Assembly (NCBI GenBank): GCA_950022655.1
Contig: OX465579.1
Span: 179,432,303-179,496,302 of the forward strand
Reading direction: 5' to 3'
DNA from: Alentia gelatinosa
Lineage: Eukaryota > Annelida > Polychaeta > Phyllodocida > Polynoidae
Length of the DNA: 64,000 bases
Shown here: one piece after another, positions 1 through 10,699 of the stretch
Layout of the letters: the number at the start of each line of letters is the position of its first letter
How positions within the stretch are numbered: position 1 is the first letter of the stretch
Made by a program: the position numbers and the translations under genes
Notes under the pieces: model-generated
The model's database searches: none
What the model was told of the DNA's origin: nothing
Seen by the model: only the letters and a program-made list of their open reading frames with translations

Positions 1-98
1 ATCAAGAGAGCAAGATCTACAAACCTTTACATGCAGTCTTTACTTTGATGGCCCTGTGACATACACTGAATACTGCAAGGCCAGCTTTAGTGTCAAAG
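1..98 (+). CDS. Ig-domain exon D0 (module 0, partial gene)
   Basis: This is the 3' part of an exon encoding strands F-G of an Ig-like domain. It reads TFTCSLYFDGPVTYTEYC and then ends at a donor, AAAG|gtaggt, in phase 1. It aligns with the two downstream D exons (28356-28483 and 41052-41191). All three share an F-strand Cys, 13 residues, then a second Cys, and the same gtaggt donor and phase. The 5' part of the exon and gene lies outside the window. The family is a secreted or cell-surface Ig-superfamily protein; no specific gene can be named. Confidence 0.7.
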
Positions 99-1195
99 GT
101 AGGTCAATATGTCTTCTCAAACTCTAACCTTGTCCCAAGACATGTTCTTGATGACATACCTGGAGGTTAGTTGTGACATGCAATATGGCAAGGAGATTCC
201 TCAGGGGAAAAGCACTGCACGAAACATACTGATTTACGTATGTATGGGAGACGCGTTTAAAAATAGGATTTTGCATCTAGAAATTCAAACCTGTTATCCG
301 TCTCATAGACGCCTTATCTAGTGGCATCTCATTCATATATACGCCTCATTCATATATATACGCCTGATTCTGATAGTTCCAGTCTCTGCTACTTGGGGAC
401 ACCACTGAATCATATTTCATATGTCATTAGCCATTAAGTCCTTTGTATATGGAAAATCCAATGTTATATTATTAATTTTGATATATTTATCATCTTTTCA
501 TTAAACATGTTTATTAAACCCAGCTTTTTTTGTTTTTTTAACGTTTTTTTAACGTTTTTTAACTTTAAAACACCATTTCAATGTATGGACAGTCAGGCTT
601 ACTATATAACCGCCTCCTCCCAGTGTCTCTGTGCACCTGAAGTCCTACTCCGGACTCCGACTCTGACTCCGACTCCGCCCCTGCATTGTGAATGCGGCCG
701 CCACCCGCTCAGCCGCCCGCCCTGTGCGCCAAAAAACATCTTACACATGCCGAGCGGCCGGTAATCCATCTACAAAGGGAGGCGGGGTTGTGTAACAGGG
801 CCTCACTGTGGGTAGAATGAGCGTAGGGGGGGGCGGTAGGGGGGTGGGGTTGGGAGGTCGCGGGTGGCGGGTCAGTGTTGGTGTATCCTCTACCAACACC
901 CACAGGCCCGGGTGGGCCGCAGGTCGCACTTTTTTTTTTTTTTGTATCATATATACGCCTGGCGTATATATATGTTGCGCAGAGTATATTTTATCTTAAA
1001 TACACCAGGCGTGAAGGACAGCCAAGTCGCGCGCGTCTACATATGGAAACTACCTTGTAGACGCCCGAGACGCAGACGCGTATAAGAGGTGTATACAAGT
1101 ATAAACAAGCCACGATACAGCCGATACGTGCATTATCGCAATGGCGTATATATATGTAAAATGGTGGTTTTCGTGCAGTGAAGGTTATTCATTGA
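99..1195. other. Intron start with GTAGACGC-type MITE copy 1
   Basis: No coding sequence is seen. From about 245 to 1186 the DNA matches a second copy at about 25757-26285. Shared blocks include the aggattttgc..ctagaa block, the ggggacac.act block and the terminal gtggttttcgtgcagtg. Near 1035-1065 the arms gtctacatatgg and gtagacgcc form an imperfect hairpin. A short CTCCGA-type microsatellite sits at about 648-680 and a T-run at 930-943. Short ORFs here come from these repeats. Confidence 0.55.
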
Positions 1196-1208
1196 ATATT
1201 CATGACCA
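1196..1208. repeat. Left target-site duplication of the LINE
   Basis: The 13-mer atattcatgacca occurs here and again at 9403-9415, directly after the LINE poly-A. The match is perfect, so the LINE insertion boundaries are well defined. Confidence 0.85.
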
Positions 1209-1399
1209 TCACTTCCGGTAGCTATGGCGGCTAGGACGACGTTCTAAATTGGCTCAGGTTTTATCCCCCCAACTCCTGAGTTTAGTTTGCCATCCGCAGC
1301 TGATTTTGTGTCTACATGTAGTCTCAGGTTTGAGGCTTCGAAGGCTGTCAGTTAGTGGAACAACACTACTCATTTACTCTGCCTTGACAATCGAAATGA

Positions 1400-2491
1400 G
1401 TGGAAGACAGACCAGGAACTCCAACAACCAAAATGGCGGACCCGAGCCTGGAAGATTTTCCTAGACTACTAGAGTCTAAGCCGCCTTCGGAGAAAATTCA
1501 GGTTAGGAAGCAACACCAGAAAGGAGGGAAACCTTGTCAGGAGCTGGTTTCCTCTCACTTGCCTATTGTTGACCAACTTCTTGAAAAGGTGACTAGGCTT
1601 AGCGAGAGGATGGAGAAGGCAGAAGCGGAGAACGTCCAACTCTCGAAGAGGGCGGTGTCAGCGGAAAAGAAAAACGAGCACTTGGAGGAACGGTTACAAG
1701 TAGCCATCAACGACATAGAAATGTTAAAGGATTACACTGGAAGAGTCGATATAGACAGTGATGATCTTCGGATTTCAGTCGAGCAAGACAAGGGGTTTCG
1801 CGACATGAGGACACGGGATTTAGAGAGTAGAGTCAAGGGCCTAGAATCAGCAAGGGACAAGCTCAGGCCTCGCCAGAGTATGGACACTTCATTGCTCAAA
1901 AGACTCAACGCTAAAGCCTTAATTATTTCAGGGGTTCAGGAAAGTAGACATGAGAAGTTACATGAAATCGCCCGTGACATTATCGCAGCAACGGGTGTGC
2001 GGCTGCACCCCACCGAGTTAGACATGGTTGTTCGAGTGGAAGGCCTAGGTGGTGCTAGTAGACCGAGGCCTATCAGGGTCTCTCTGCTGCATGAGTCTGC
2101 GAAAATCGAGGTGCTTAGGAATAAGAGTAGGCTGCTAAATCAGAATAGAACAAGAGACATTTGGCTCTCGGAGGATTTTCCTGAAGAGGTTTTCAAACAG
2201 AGAGCGACAATGAGGGCAGTGGCAGACAACGCCTACAGCTTAGGCATGAATGCCAGAATTGTACAGGGGGGGGACGGAGTGGTGATTGAAGGCAGACCTT
2301 ACACCGCTGCCGCTCTGGACAAACTCCCAGATAAAGTATCCCTCGAGAATACTTTCACAATAAGGAAAGATGACACTTTTACAATTGTCGGATTGAGTTG
2401 GACGGCGCGTCTTTTTGCTCGGCAGAACAGGCCTACGCCGTTCATAAAGCCAGGGTTTGTGGAGACAGCGATCGGGCCGGCCGCATACTGA
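1400..2491 (+). CDS. LINE ORF1 protein: coiled coil plus RNA-binding region
   Basis: The frame is 363 codons. After a basic N-terminus (residues 1-50) comes a heptad-rich coiled coil (about 55-155, for example RLSERMEKAEAENVQLSKR). An RRM/CTD-like section of L1 ORF1p type follows at about 165-285, with LIISGVQESR and RPRPIRVSLLHESAK. L1 ORF1 proteins trimerise through the coil and bind the element's RNA. The last 30 residues are probably out of frame: from about 2405 the neighbouring frame continues a NADAR domain, so one base appears lost or gained near there. An ATG at 1396 in another frame is a shadow. Confidence is high for family, moderate for the exact start. Confidence 0.75.
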   Translation: MEDRPGTPTTKMADPSLEDFPRLLESKPPSEKIQVRKQHQKGGKPCQELVSSHLPIVDQLLEKVTRLSERMEKAEAENVQLSKRAVSAEKKNEHLEERLQVAINDIEMLKDYTGRVDIDSDDLRISVEQDKGFRDMRTRDLESRVKGLESARDKLRPRQSMDTSLLKRLNAKALIISGVQESRHEKLHEIARDIIAATGVRLHPTELDMVVRVEGLGGASRPRPIRVSLLHESAKIEVLRNKSRLLNQNRTRDIWLSEDFPEEVFKQRATMRAVADNAYSLGMNARIVQGGDGVVIEGRPYTAAALDKLPDKVSLENTFTIRKDDTFTIVGLSWTARLFARQNRPTPFIKPGFVETAIGPAAY

Positions 2492-2952
2492 ATCAGGACG
2501 ATCCATATCAAATTAAACGAATCTCCAAGGAAATCAGGGTCTCACAGGCGTGGGTGAAACAGTAAGACCAGGTAGTGAATAGGATTCTTAGTGCTAAATT
2601 TAATCAAAACAAGGCCTTATCTACCGTGCTATTACACACAGGACAGGATAGGCTCGTGGAAGCCACTAGGGATCAAAAATGGGGAGGTGGTCTCACGCTC
2701 TCCGAAGCCAGAGGAGGAGCCAAGGGAGCAGGGCAAAACAAGTTGGGTCGACTCCTTATGGATTTGAGGCGAGACCTCGTTAGGCAGGGTAAACTGGCAG
2801 GCACCGCTCGGTTGGAGGTTTCCCTGGCAACGACAACAAGTCCAGATGACGTTCAGGGGGTCTCCGCCCACGCATGTGATGACATGCCGGGGAATCCCTC
2901 CTCCTCGTCGGTACTGCGGCTGAGGCTAACCACGCGGACGGGGACGGAGTAG
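2405..2952 (+). pseudogene. NADAR (YbiA-like) domain in LINE ORF1, broken
   Basis: Read in frame from about 2408, the DNA encodes SAEQAYAVHKARVCGDSDRA, later KFNQNKALSTVLLHTGQDRL, and WGGGLTLSEA followed by GQNKLGRLLMDLR. These blocks match the NADAR fold: the SxEQAY helix with its Glu, the KF.QN..L...LL.TG segment, and the WG.GL...GxNxLGxxLM signature. The NADAR/YbiA family acts as N-glycosidases on NAD-related or riboflavin-pathway intermediates. One in-frame TAA at about 2566 and the upstream frameshift interrupt it. It is fused downstream of the LINE ORF1 RNA-binding part. Function in the element is unknown. Confidence 0.78.
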
Positions 2953-3015
2953 CCGGAGTTGTGAGTTCTGAAGGTTCGAATTAGTTGCTCCTTCTTACTC
3001 TTGCCCTCTTTCGAT

Positions 3016-3622
3016 GACAATGCCTACGTTGGTAGTCATCACTGATTCAAGAGGCAGGATCCTGCGACAACACATCAACGATGAACGGTACAATTCTACA
3101 GCGGGGCCACTTTCCAGAGAGTGGTCAGCCGCGCCATGATGTTCGCGGAGAAATTTCCAGATCTCTCCTACCTTGTGGTAGCTGGGATCAATAACCTAAC
3201 CGTGAAGGGGAGGAGGAAAAGGGATTTGTCACTCTCAGGAGAGACGGCAGAAGAAATGGTAAGAGCAGTCCTGGAGCAGGTGAGAGAAGCGGATCTCACA
3301 TGGAAAAACCTGTTCCCACGTACGAGGATCATCTTTGGCCTAATTATAGGACTACGCTGCGTGCTCCGGTCTCCAGAAGGAGGAGGTGGAAGGAAAACAA
3401 CTTGTTATAGAGGCAGCTGTGACGAGCATCAACAAAGGACTAGTAGCTGTAAACCGGGCCAACATGGTGCCCACCCCATGGTTGCAACGAAGGGTCCATC
3501 GTTACAGGGAAGGGAAGATCAAATCTTACTACGAACTACTCCAGGCCGACGGTATCCACCTGGGTCCTGAGATACTGAGAGACTGGGGAGAAAAGGTAGT
3601 GCGTCTACTTGATGGTTTATGA
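3016..3622 (+). pseudogene. SGNH/GDSL esterase-like region of the LINE, frameshifted
   Basis: Three SGNH-hydrolase blocks appear in order but in different frames. Block I is VVITDSRGRILRQHI at about 3031-3075. A G.N block, YLVVAGINNLTVK, is at about 3169-3210. A C-terminal DGIHLGPEIL block, holding the Asp-His pair, is at about 3548-3578. Esterase-like ORF1 domains are known in CR1/L2-type LINEs and are thought to help ORF1p act on lipids or membranes. Here the domain lies in a Tx1/L1-like element. A TGA at about 3137 and at least one later shift break it. The assignment rests on short motifs. Confidence 0.6.
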
Positions 3623-5162
3623 TTGCATTATATGTGCCTACTTGATGGTCTATGACTGCATTATATGTGGGTTGTACTTGTTAAAATGTGTCCCCGCAAG
3701 GAAAGCGGTCGTAGGATAGCAGCCCGTGTTTACTGACAGCACCTCGGGACGGTCGATTGACAGTTCGGAGGGTGGCTTCAATTCCTCCATACTTGCTATT
3801 AGATCTATAGATTATGATGGTTATAATTCACAATTCATATGTTGGTAAAATAGGTGGAAAAATACTTTGGGCTACCCACGCTTTTTACTTGTTAACATCT
3901 ACTTGGGGATACCCACGCATATTGGTTACACACGCGAAGTGGAGACGTTGTATAAACTTACATGTTGGTATCAATGTTTGGTTGCCCATGTGAGCTGGAG
4001 TGATAAGATTTGTGACACTGTTGCGACGCCTCCGATGATGGCCACTAACAGAGTTGTGGGTCGGTTGAATCTCTACCATGTCGGGGCATATCAGAGAGGA
4101 GATTACTGGTACGTGGCTTGTTAGGATGTGTGGTAAGGTTACGGTTCCTTAGAGGGCCCAAGGGGTAGAAAATTTCTTGCTGTTCACACACACTATATCA
4201 TAGGAGATATACATTTCTATTGAAGGGTACTGACTTGAGGCGGTTTAGGTTGCGTTTGGGGTTGTTGACGGCCTCAGGTTTATGATATAAAGGGATATTA
4301 CTGAACTTATATAGGCAACGATTGACACCGGTGTATCTACTGCTGTTTTGTGTCAGATTTGGGTCAGTTTTGATGTGCTGCTATAAGGTGTTTGTGACAG
4401 GGTAGCAGAACTGCGACTTTTAAGCTTTTCATAGTGTATCAAACGGGAGCGAAATGGTGGTAACATGATCTTGTTTGTGGCCGACTCGGATTTGACGTTG
4501 GTTATTTTAAGTGCATGATTCCCTAAGGGGCCCTTGTGTATATCGTGAAGGGTGATGACAATTACTATACCAAGGACGGTATACGAATATAGGTACTGAC
4601 ACTGACCCGTTGGTCGTTACGCTAGGTTTAAGATTGTTGCCCAAGAGGCTCTTGTAAATATATTGATATGTTGTTAATGTTTTTTTGGTTTTTTGTTGGT
4701 TTTTTTTTTGGTTTTTTTTTGTTTTTTTGTTTTTTTTGTTGGTTTTTTTCTCAAGGTTCGATGTTCTGGGGGTTGGGGGGGACGCCTACCTACCGGAACC
4801 ATTCTTGAGAATATGTGGCAGCACTTCCCAATCAACTTCCCCCTGACACGAGGGGAGATGGCTGAAATTAAGCTGGGAGAGATGCTAGATTGCCCGATGT
4901 TCGGTGTAATTGGTATATGTTCGATGTTCAGTGTAATCCGTATTTGTGTATTGGGTTCTACATACCATTTAGTTATTTTTCAGTGTGATGGATATCCGTT
5001 CAATGGAGATAAGGTGAATCAGTGCATAGGATGCTATATGAGCGGGAGGGAGAAGGGCTTTCGTTCTAGTTCTCTTAAGGGAAGGGGTCTCAAGAAAGGG
5101 GGGAGAGTATGTTTACCGCTCCCACCTGGTGGGGGTGGGCTTGAGGTTAAAGAAGTGCGGTT
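3623..5162 (+). other. LINE inter-ORF region
   Basis: No recognisable domain. The segment is T/G rich with a homopolymeric stretch of T runs broken by GG at about 4680-4750. A short frame at 4693-5166 is largely this low-complexity run plus unconserved sequence. It ends just before the endonuclease frame at 5163, so it may be the spacer or leader of ORF2. Confidence 0.4.
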
Positions 5163-6178
5163 ATGAGTGTGGATAGGGGAGTGAGGAAGGGAAGGGACCT
5201 TAGGATTGGGTGCCTAAATGTCAATGGCTTGGGTGATAAAGTGAAAAGGAAGGCTGTTTTCTCTCAACTGAGGAAGACGACCGACATCTGTGTTTTACAA
5301 GAAACTCACAGTGAAGGAGACACTAATAGATTATGGGAACTAGAATGGGGGGGGAAGATGATTTTTTTCGAACGGCTCCTCACGGGCGGGGGGGGGGGGT
5401 GGCGGTGGCCCTCCCCTCGGATCCAGATATAGTCCTTCGGAACCAGGTATCGGATGACGAGGGACGAATTGTGATTACACACCTACTGATCGAGGGGGAA
5501 GACCTGGTCCTTGCCAGTGCTTACGCCCCCACACAGGATAAGCCCCATCAACAGTTGGGCTTCCTGCTATCCTTAAAGGACTTACTATCAGGGTTTACCG
5601 ACATGCCCATCCTTCTGGGGGGAGATTTTAATGTGAACCTTATTCCGGAGCTGGACCGAATCAGCACTGCCAAGGGGGGGCACAGTAGATTCCGCCAAGA
5701 GATGCTTGACTTCATGGAGGCCTTTGAGCTGGGGGATATATGGAGAGAGTCCCATCCTGGGGAAAAGAGATTCACCTTCCGGAGGGCTCATCAGTGTTCT
5801 AGATTGGACTATTGGCTTGTTTCAGAAGATTACAAGAACAAAATGAAGTGTGCAGACATAGTATCTGCTCTCAATACCGACCACTCTCTACTTTTGATAA
5901 ATTTTGAACGGCCCTCAAGACATAGAGGGCCAGGATACTGGAAGTTGGATAATTTTCTTCTCGGGGATAAAACTTTTACTTCCCGGCTATCAGACAGGAT
6001 TGGGGAATGGTCTTCCCTTCATGCTGGCCTCAGACCCGATTTTAAGTGGGATTTTATTAAATATAAAATTAGGGATTTCACAATAGAGTACACCAGAGAA
6101 AAAAAAAGGAGGGACAATAGGGAAAAGGAAGCAAATCTCAAGAGAGTTGCTGAGTTGGAAGAAACAGATACAGATTAA
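5163..6178 (+). pseudogene. LINE ORF2 endonuclease domain (APE type), one frameshift
   Basis: The endonuclease starts as LRIGCLNVNGLGDKVKRK and LQETH in one frame (5163-5390). It continues in another frame (from about 5380) as SAYAPT, GGDFNV, RLDYWLVSEDY and TDHSLLLINF, which are the metal-binding and catalytic blocks of apurinic/apyrimidinic-type LINE endonucleases. The switch falls in a run of G at 5389-5398, so it is a homopolymer indel, either real decay or a sequencing/assembly error. The protein would nick target DNA to prime reverse transcription. A stop at 6178 precedes the RT part. Confidence 0.85.
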
Positions 6179-6304
6179 TTAATATTAGATTAGAACTCTG
6201 GAGGGGGGGTTGTCTTCTGATCCGGCTGTTATTTCTCATAGAATTTTCTCGTTTTACAAGAGGCTCTATTCGGATGGGGGGAGGGAGACAGCCTTTTTGA
6301 CAAT

Positions 6305-7439
6305 TTGGATAGACTGGTGGACAAAGAGACTATACCAACTCTATCTGAAAGGGACAGGGAGTATGTGGATGCTCCCCTGAAAAGGGAGGAGCTTCAGCTT
6401 ACCCTCAAGAGCCTCAACAACAACAAATGCCCAGGTACTGATGGGCTTACCGCTGAATTCTACAGATTTTTTTGGGGGGAAATAGGGGAACTGGTTTTTC
6501 CAGTCCTTGGAACATGCAAAAGAAAACAATTCTCTTAGTCTGGAACAGAGAAGAGGGGTAATAACCCTAATTCCAAAAAAAAAAGTTAATAGGGAAGACA
6601 TAAAAAACTGGAGGCCAATCACCACGCTGAACACGGACCATAAGATTTTGACTAAACTTTTGGCGACCAGAATACAGGGGTGTCTGGAATCAATAGTGTA
6701 CAGTGACCAGACTGGTTTTATGAAGGGACGGTACTTGGGTACAAACATTAGATTGCTGAGAGACAGTATATCTTACCTCAATGATAGAAAATTAGCTGGG
6801 TTTATTATGAGTATTGACTTTGAGAAGGCTTTCGATTCCGTACGATGGGACGCTATAGTGAATGCACTAAAACTTTTTGGGTTCTGCCCAGAATTTTGCA
6901 ATTGGGTTAAAATTTTATACACAGATCCAGAGGTTTCTGTCTCCAACAATGGCTTCCACACCCAATGGTTTAAGCCTGAAAGGGGCACCCGACAGGGTTG
7001 TTGCCTTTCTCCTTATCTTTTCATCCTCACCATAGAATTGCTCGCGATAGCTTTGAGAGAAAACCCAGGGATTAAGGGGACGAGACTATTTGGCATGGAA
7101 GTTAAGTTATCGTTATTTGCTGATGATATGTGTTGTATAGTGAGAGACTTGTGGTCTATACAAAGGGTCATAGATATTATCAGGATTTTTGGGAACCTGG
7201 CTGGGTTGAGAATCAATGAAGAGAAATCGAAAATACTTAAAATTGGTGTGCATAGGGGGGAAGATGATGGTCTGCTTCCCCTACCAGTGGTCTCTCAGGT
7301 GGAGATACTGGGTGTGATGTTTTGGAACAGGTACTCCCAGGAATGGGACTACAAACAGACTAGAGAAATGCCAGATAATAACGAAGTTGTGGGGGGGGAG
7401 GAACCTTTCTCTGAAGGGCAAGGTGACGTTGGTGAATAG
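6305..7439 (+). pseudogene. LINE ORF2 reverse transcriptase domain
   Basis: Two overlapping frames make up the RT. 6305-6538 carries CPGTDGLTAEFYRFFW. 6507-7439 carries LIPKKKVNREDIKNWRPI, DQTGFMKGR, MSIDFEKAFDSVRWD (first catalytic Asp), RGTRQGCCLSPYLF and SLFADDM (FADD catalytic box). Motif wording matches the Tx1/L1 clade. The catalytic Asp residues are intact, but the frame breaks near 6507 and 7379. After 7439 the downstream thumb/connector continues in other frames. Confidence 0.88.
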
Positions 7440-7566
7440 CTTATTGATTCCGCAATTGCTTTATTGCTCATCTGTTATTTTCACCCCGGAAAAGGTATTT
7501 ACGGAGTTTCGCAAAATAACTGCTTTTTTTCTTTGAAAAAGCAGAACGAGTAAGGTTTCATACAAG

Positions 7567-8754
7567 GTGCTCAGACAACCGATAGAGCTAGGGGGACTAA
7601 AGCTGCTGGATTTCAAAATGATGTATGAGGTGTCACAAATTAAATGGGTCTCTCGCCTATGTAGAGAGGACTTCTTGCCTTGGACGTTATTCTTCAAATT
7701 CTTTTCAGACTTCAGGAATTCCATATGGGAATTTTTCTTGGAGAAGGGGGAGTCTAGGGTTCCCAAAAATGCGCCTAGGTTCTACAGGCAGATCATCGAG
7801 TTTTGGAAGGTTTCATACAATAAACCCCCTACAAGTGAGAGGGAGAAACAAAACGAATCTTTACTGAACAACATGTTCATTCACCTAGACTGGGAAGTGG
7901 AGATCTTGATGATCCGTAGCTGGAGGAAAGCTGGCATTGTACAGGTCAGGGACCTAATAAGGGACAAACGTTTCATGTCAAGGGATGAGATTGAAGCTAC
8001 TTTTAACGTCAAATGTACTGAATCAATATGGGTGAAGCTCTATAATAGCATTCCATGGCTTCCCAGTATGTCTTTCGAGGACTTTAAAATGGACGCTCTC
8101 TGCCTTATGATCAGAGATAGGGGGGAAGGTTCTTTCAATGCCCTAACATGTAACAATAAAAAGATATACAACTTACTGTTGGCAAAGGAAAGACATATAT
8201 CCCCAGGTATGAACTTCTGGAAGGAATGTACTTAGCAAGATCCGTTTTCAGAGAAAGAATGGATGACAGTGTATGGAAATGCATGTCGCTCCACAAGAGA
8301 AACGAAACTACAATCTTTTTTCTTCAGAATTATACACAAGGTGATACCCACAAATTTCTTTTTGGCAAAGATTAGGGTGATTTCTTCCCCTAAATGCTTG
8401 TATTGTGGGGAAATTGACGATATCTTCCACTTTTTCTTTCATTGCCCCATGGTTATGGGATTCTTGAAGCGGTTAAAGAACTGGTTGAAGGTTTGCACAG
8501 GCGTTGTTCTGGGACTTGACCCCATAGGCCTGATTATTGGCACTAAATACAAAGGTGATGACGCGGAAATATTCCACTACATTTGTCTCCACACGAAATT
8601 TTATATATATCGACAAAAGTTGTTCTATGATAGTGTTTATGATTGGAGCAGGGAACTTCGCAACAGCCTAAGCACAGAGAGTTATATTTGTGACATAATG
8701 AATAAAAAACTATCCTTGAAGAAGTGGAACAAGATCTTTGAGACCATGATGTGA
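7567..8754 (+). pseudogene. LINE ORF2 C-terminal region with CCHC knuckle
   Basis: Two frames (7567-8235 and 8263-8754) continue ORF2 after the RT. The first has no motif I can name beyond similarity in composition to Tx1/L1 connector regions. The second holds CLYCGEIDDIFHFFFHC, a CxxC..H..C knuckle typical of the ORF2 C-terminus in this LINE group. A stop at 8233-8235 splits the two in the same reading phase region. Part of the same decayed element. Confidence 0.7.
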
Positions 8755-9402
8755 ACTGCTTATAGGTATAACCTTGCAAACCCATTGGAAGTTATGGGGC
8801 CAGTATCCTGATGGTAGGGGAAATGCGGGGTGATACTCACAACACACATAAACGGGGTTTCTCTAGAATGAGGGAAAGGGATGCTTCTGTCTCCTTATCT
8901 TCGAGTGTTCATGTAACTGTTTTTGTGCTGATGTATGTAACCATTTTATTGAGTTAGTGCGTCATGGTTTATGTTATGTCCAGTATTGTCTCGTATCGGG
9001 AGAACTCCTCAACATATTATACTGGTAAAGAGTAATGTTTTTCATGATCTAGATGTACGCTCAAGAAACTGTAGTAAATCACAGGAGAGTTTAATGCTAT
9101 CGGAGAGGAGGATGACCCTACAATTCTTTTGTTTTTCCTAACCAAGAAGGGACGCATAAATCCCACCAAAAATACTAGCAGCAAGCTCTCGAAAGACTGA
9201 ATCTAACAACAAACCTTGGAACGACAGAACCAAAACAGGGTTCTCACAGTTTTTGTTTTTATAGGATACGGAATTCATATATATGCTTGTAATGAGTTTT
9301 ATTTTGATGTATGCCTATGGGGCTCATTTGGAAATATGCCTCTGACATAATGTACTATGTATCTTCATTAGAATAAACGCTGCTATTATATAAAAAAAAA
9401 AG
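8755..9402 (+). other. LINE 3' UTR and poly-A tail
   Basis: Noncoding sequence after the last ORF2 frame. AATAAA lies at about 9372 and an A-run at 9392-9401, immediately followed by the right target-site duplication. Confidence 0.75.
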
Positions 9403-9415
9403 ATATTCATGACCA
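9403..9415. repeat. Right target-site duplication of the LINE
   Basis: Perfect repeat of atattcatgacca found at 1196-1208. Confidence 0.85.
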
Positions 9416-10690
9416 AGTTCTACCATAAATCAAGGAGGAGAACCAAATCCATAAGGGAAATTACAGGTGGGGGTCAAGGCTGTAGAACCCATATATCGGG
9501 CCTTATTAGGCATACAAGCATAAGCTGCACAAGGCATTTCAATGGAGAAACCAGTGCTGATTGCTGTCAAGCTGGACAGAATACTTATGATGGAACTGCT
9601 GCTACTTCGTCAGAATAACACAAGAATGTGGTTGAGCTGACCTGAAACATTTTAAATTGCAATAGCAGCAAAACAAAAGAACTCAGATTCAATGCGGAAA
9701 AATGTGCATGGAAACTGAGACATTGCTTGATGACATTGATTATATTCTTTTGTTTATATAACAAGTTATCATATCTAATTCTAAAATTTCATAATATCCT
9801 GTTAAGCAATACACAAATGAGACATGTCTTTGTTTTTGGATGGGTCTTCCACAATAGTGATCAGGTTTGTGGAAGGCTTTGCTGTCATGATCACTATGTT
9901 GGTCGCCCGAACAGTCATGCTTCGCTGATCACAATCAATAAACACAACACTGTTTGAAAAACACCTACCAGGTGTCTAAACTTGCCCAGAAGTGCCCAGA
10001 AGCTGTGCTTGGTTGTATGATATTTACTCGGCCAGGAGACCACTCTGCATCCTACTGGCTACCAATACCCAAGTAGATCACACAGGTTGGAATAATGACA
10101 AATTCCACAGACACACCCCAATGTAATTTCTATCCATGAGCAGAGATTTTCCTTGGCCTCTGTTGAGCTTCTGACTTCCCACGTCAAATACAAGTGACTT
10201 CTTTGCTAGAGCCTAAAGACATGCTATCTGCTGGGTTTTGGTCAGAGCCAAAGCAAAAATTAGGGGCAAAATTAGGAAACAGTCACTTTCCAATTCTAAC
10301 TAATCTATATCCAGATGACATTTGGCAGTTATATATCAAATAAACACTATTACAGTCACTTTCCTATTCTAACCAACCTAGATTCTAAAACCAGATGACA
10401 TTTCCTGGCCATTATACACAACTAGAGTCACTTTCTTATTCTAACCAACCTTAATTCTACATCCAGATCATATATCCCTCTCCATTATAGATGCTGGATA
10501 CAACTACAGTCAGTCCCCGTTGAATAAAAAAATGTTGTCCTTCATTGTTGTTATCATCGGTGCCGCTCGCTATTGGGTATAAGTAGCAGTTTTGCTGCCG
10601 CTTTGATTAAAAGTGCCGCTCGCTGTTGCGGCCTCTTGATTTGAAATGCGACATGCCGCTGGCGAGACTTCACTCGACGTTTGAAACAGC
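9416..10690. other. Intron, no gene seen; degenerate satellite-like repeats begin
   Basis: No exon is recognised. From about 10280, blocks such as cactttcctattctaacca recur at irregular spacing and look like diverged edges of the 82-bp satellite. At about 10545-10700 lies a fragment of the AGCTGTTTC MITE family (gtgccgctcgctgttgc, ending gtttgaaacagctcccag), matching the fuller copy at 53716-53949. Confidence 0.5.
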
Positions 10691-10699
10691 TCCCAGATA

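Larger units (their letters stand above)
1209..9402 (+). mobile_element. Full-length Tx1/L1-like LINE, coding frames decayed
   Basis: This is a non-LTR retrotransposon of about 8.2 kb, bounded by a perfect 13-bp duplication and ending in an A-run (9392-9401) shortly after AATAAA at about 9372. In order it carries an ORF1 coiled-coil/RNA-binding region, a NADAR domain, an SGNH-like region, an apurinic-type endonuclease, a reverse transcriptase and a C-terminal CCHC knuckle. Wording of the RT blocks (FEKAFDSVRWD, DQTGFMKGR) is typical of the Tx1/L1 group. Several frameshifts and stops, some in homopolymers, break every long frame. This copy is therefore probably inactive. It lies in the intron between Ig exons D0 and A1, on the same strand. 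Confidence 0.88.

Noticed and set aside
507..1085. Several short plus and minus frames in the first MITE
   Set aside because: Frames follow repeat sequence shared with the 26-kb MITE copy; no coding signature.
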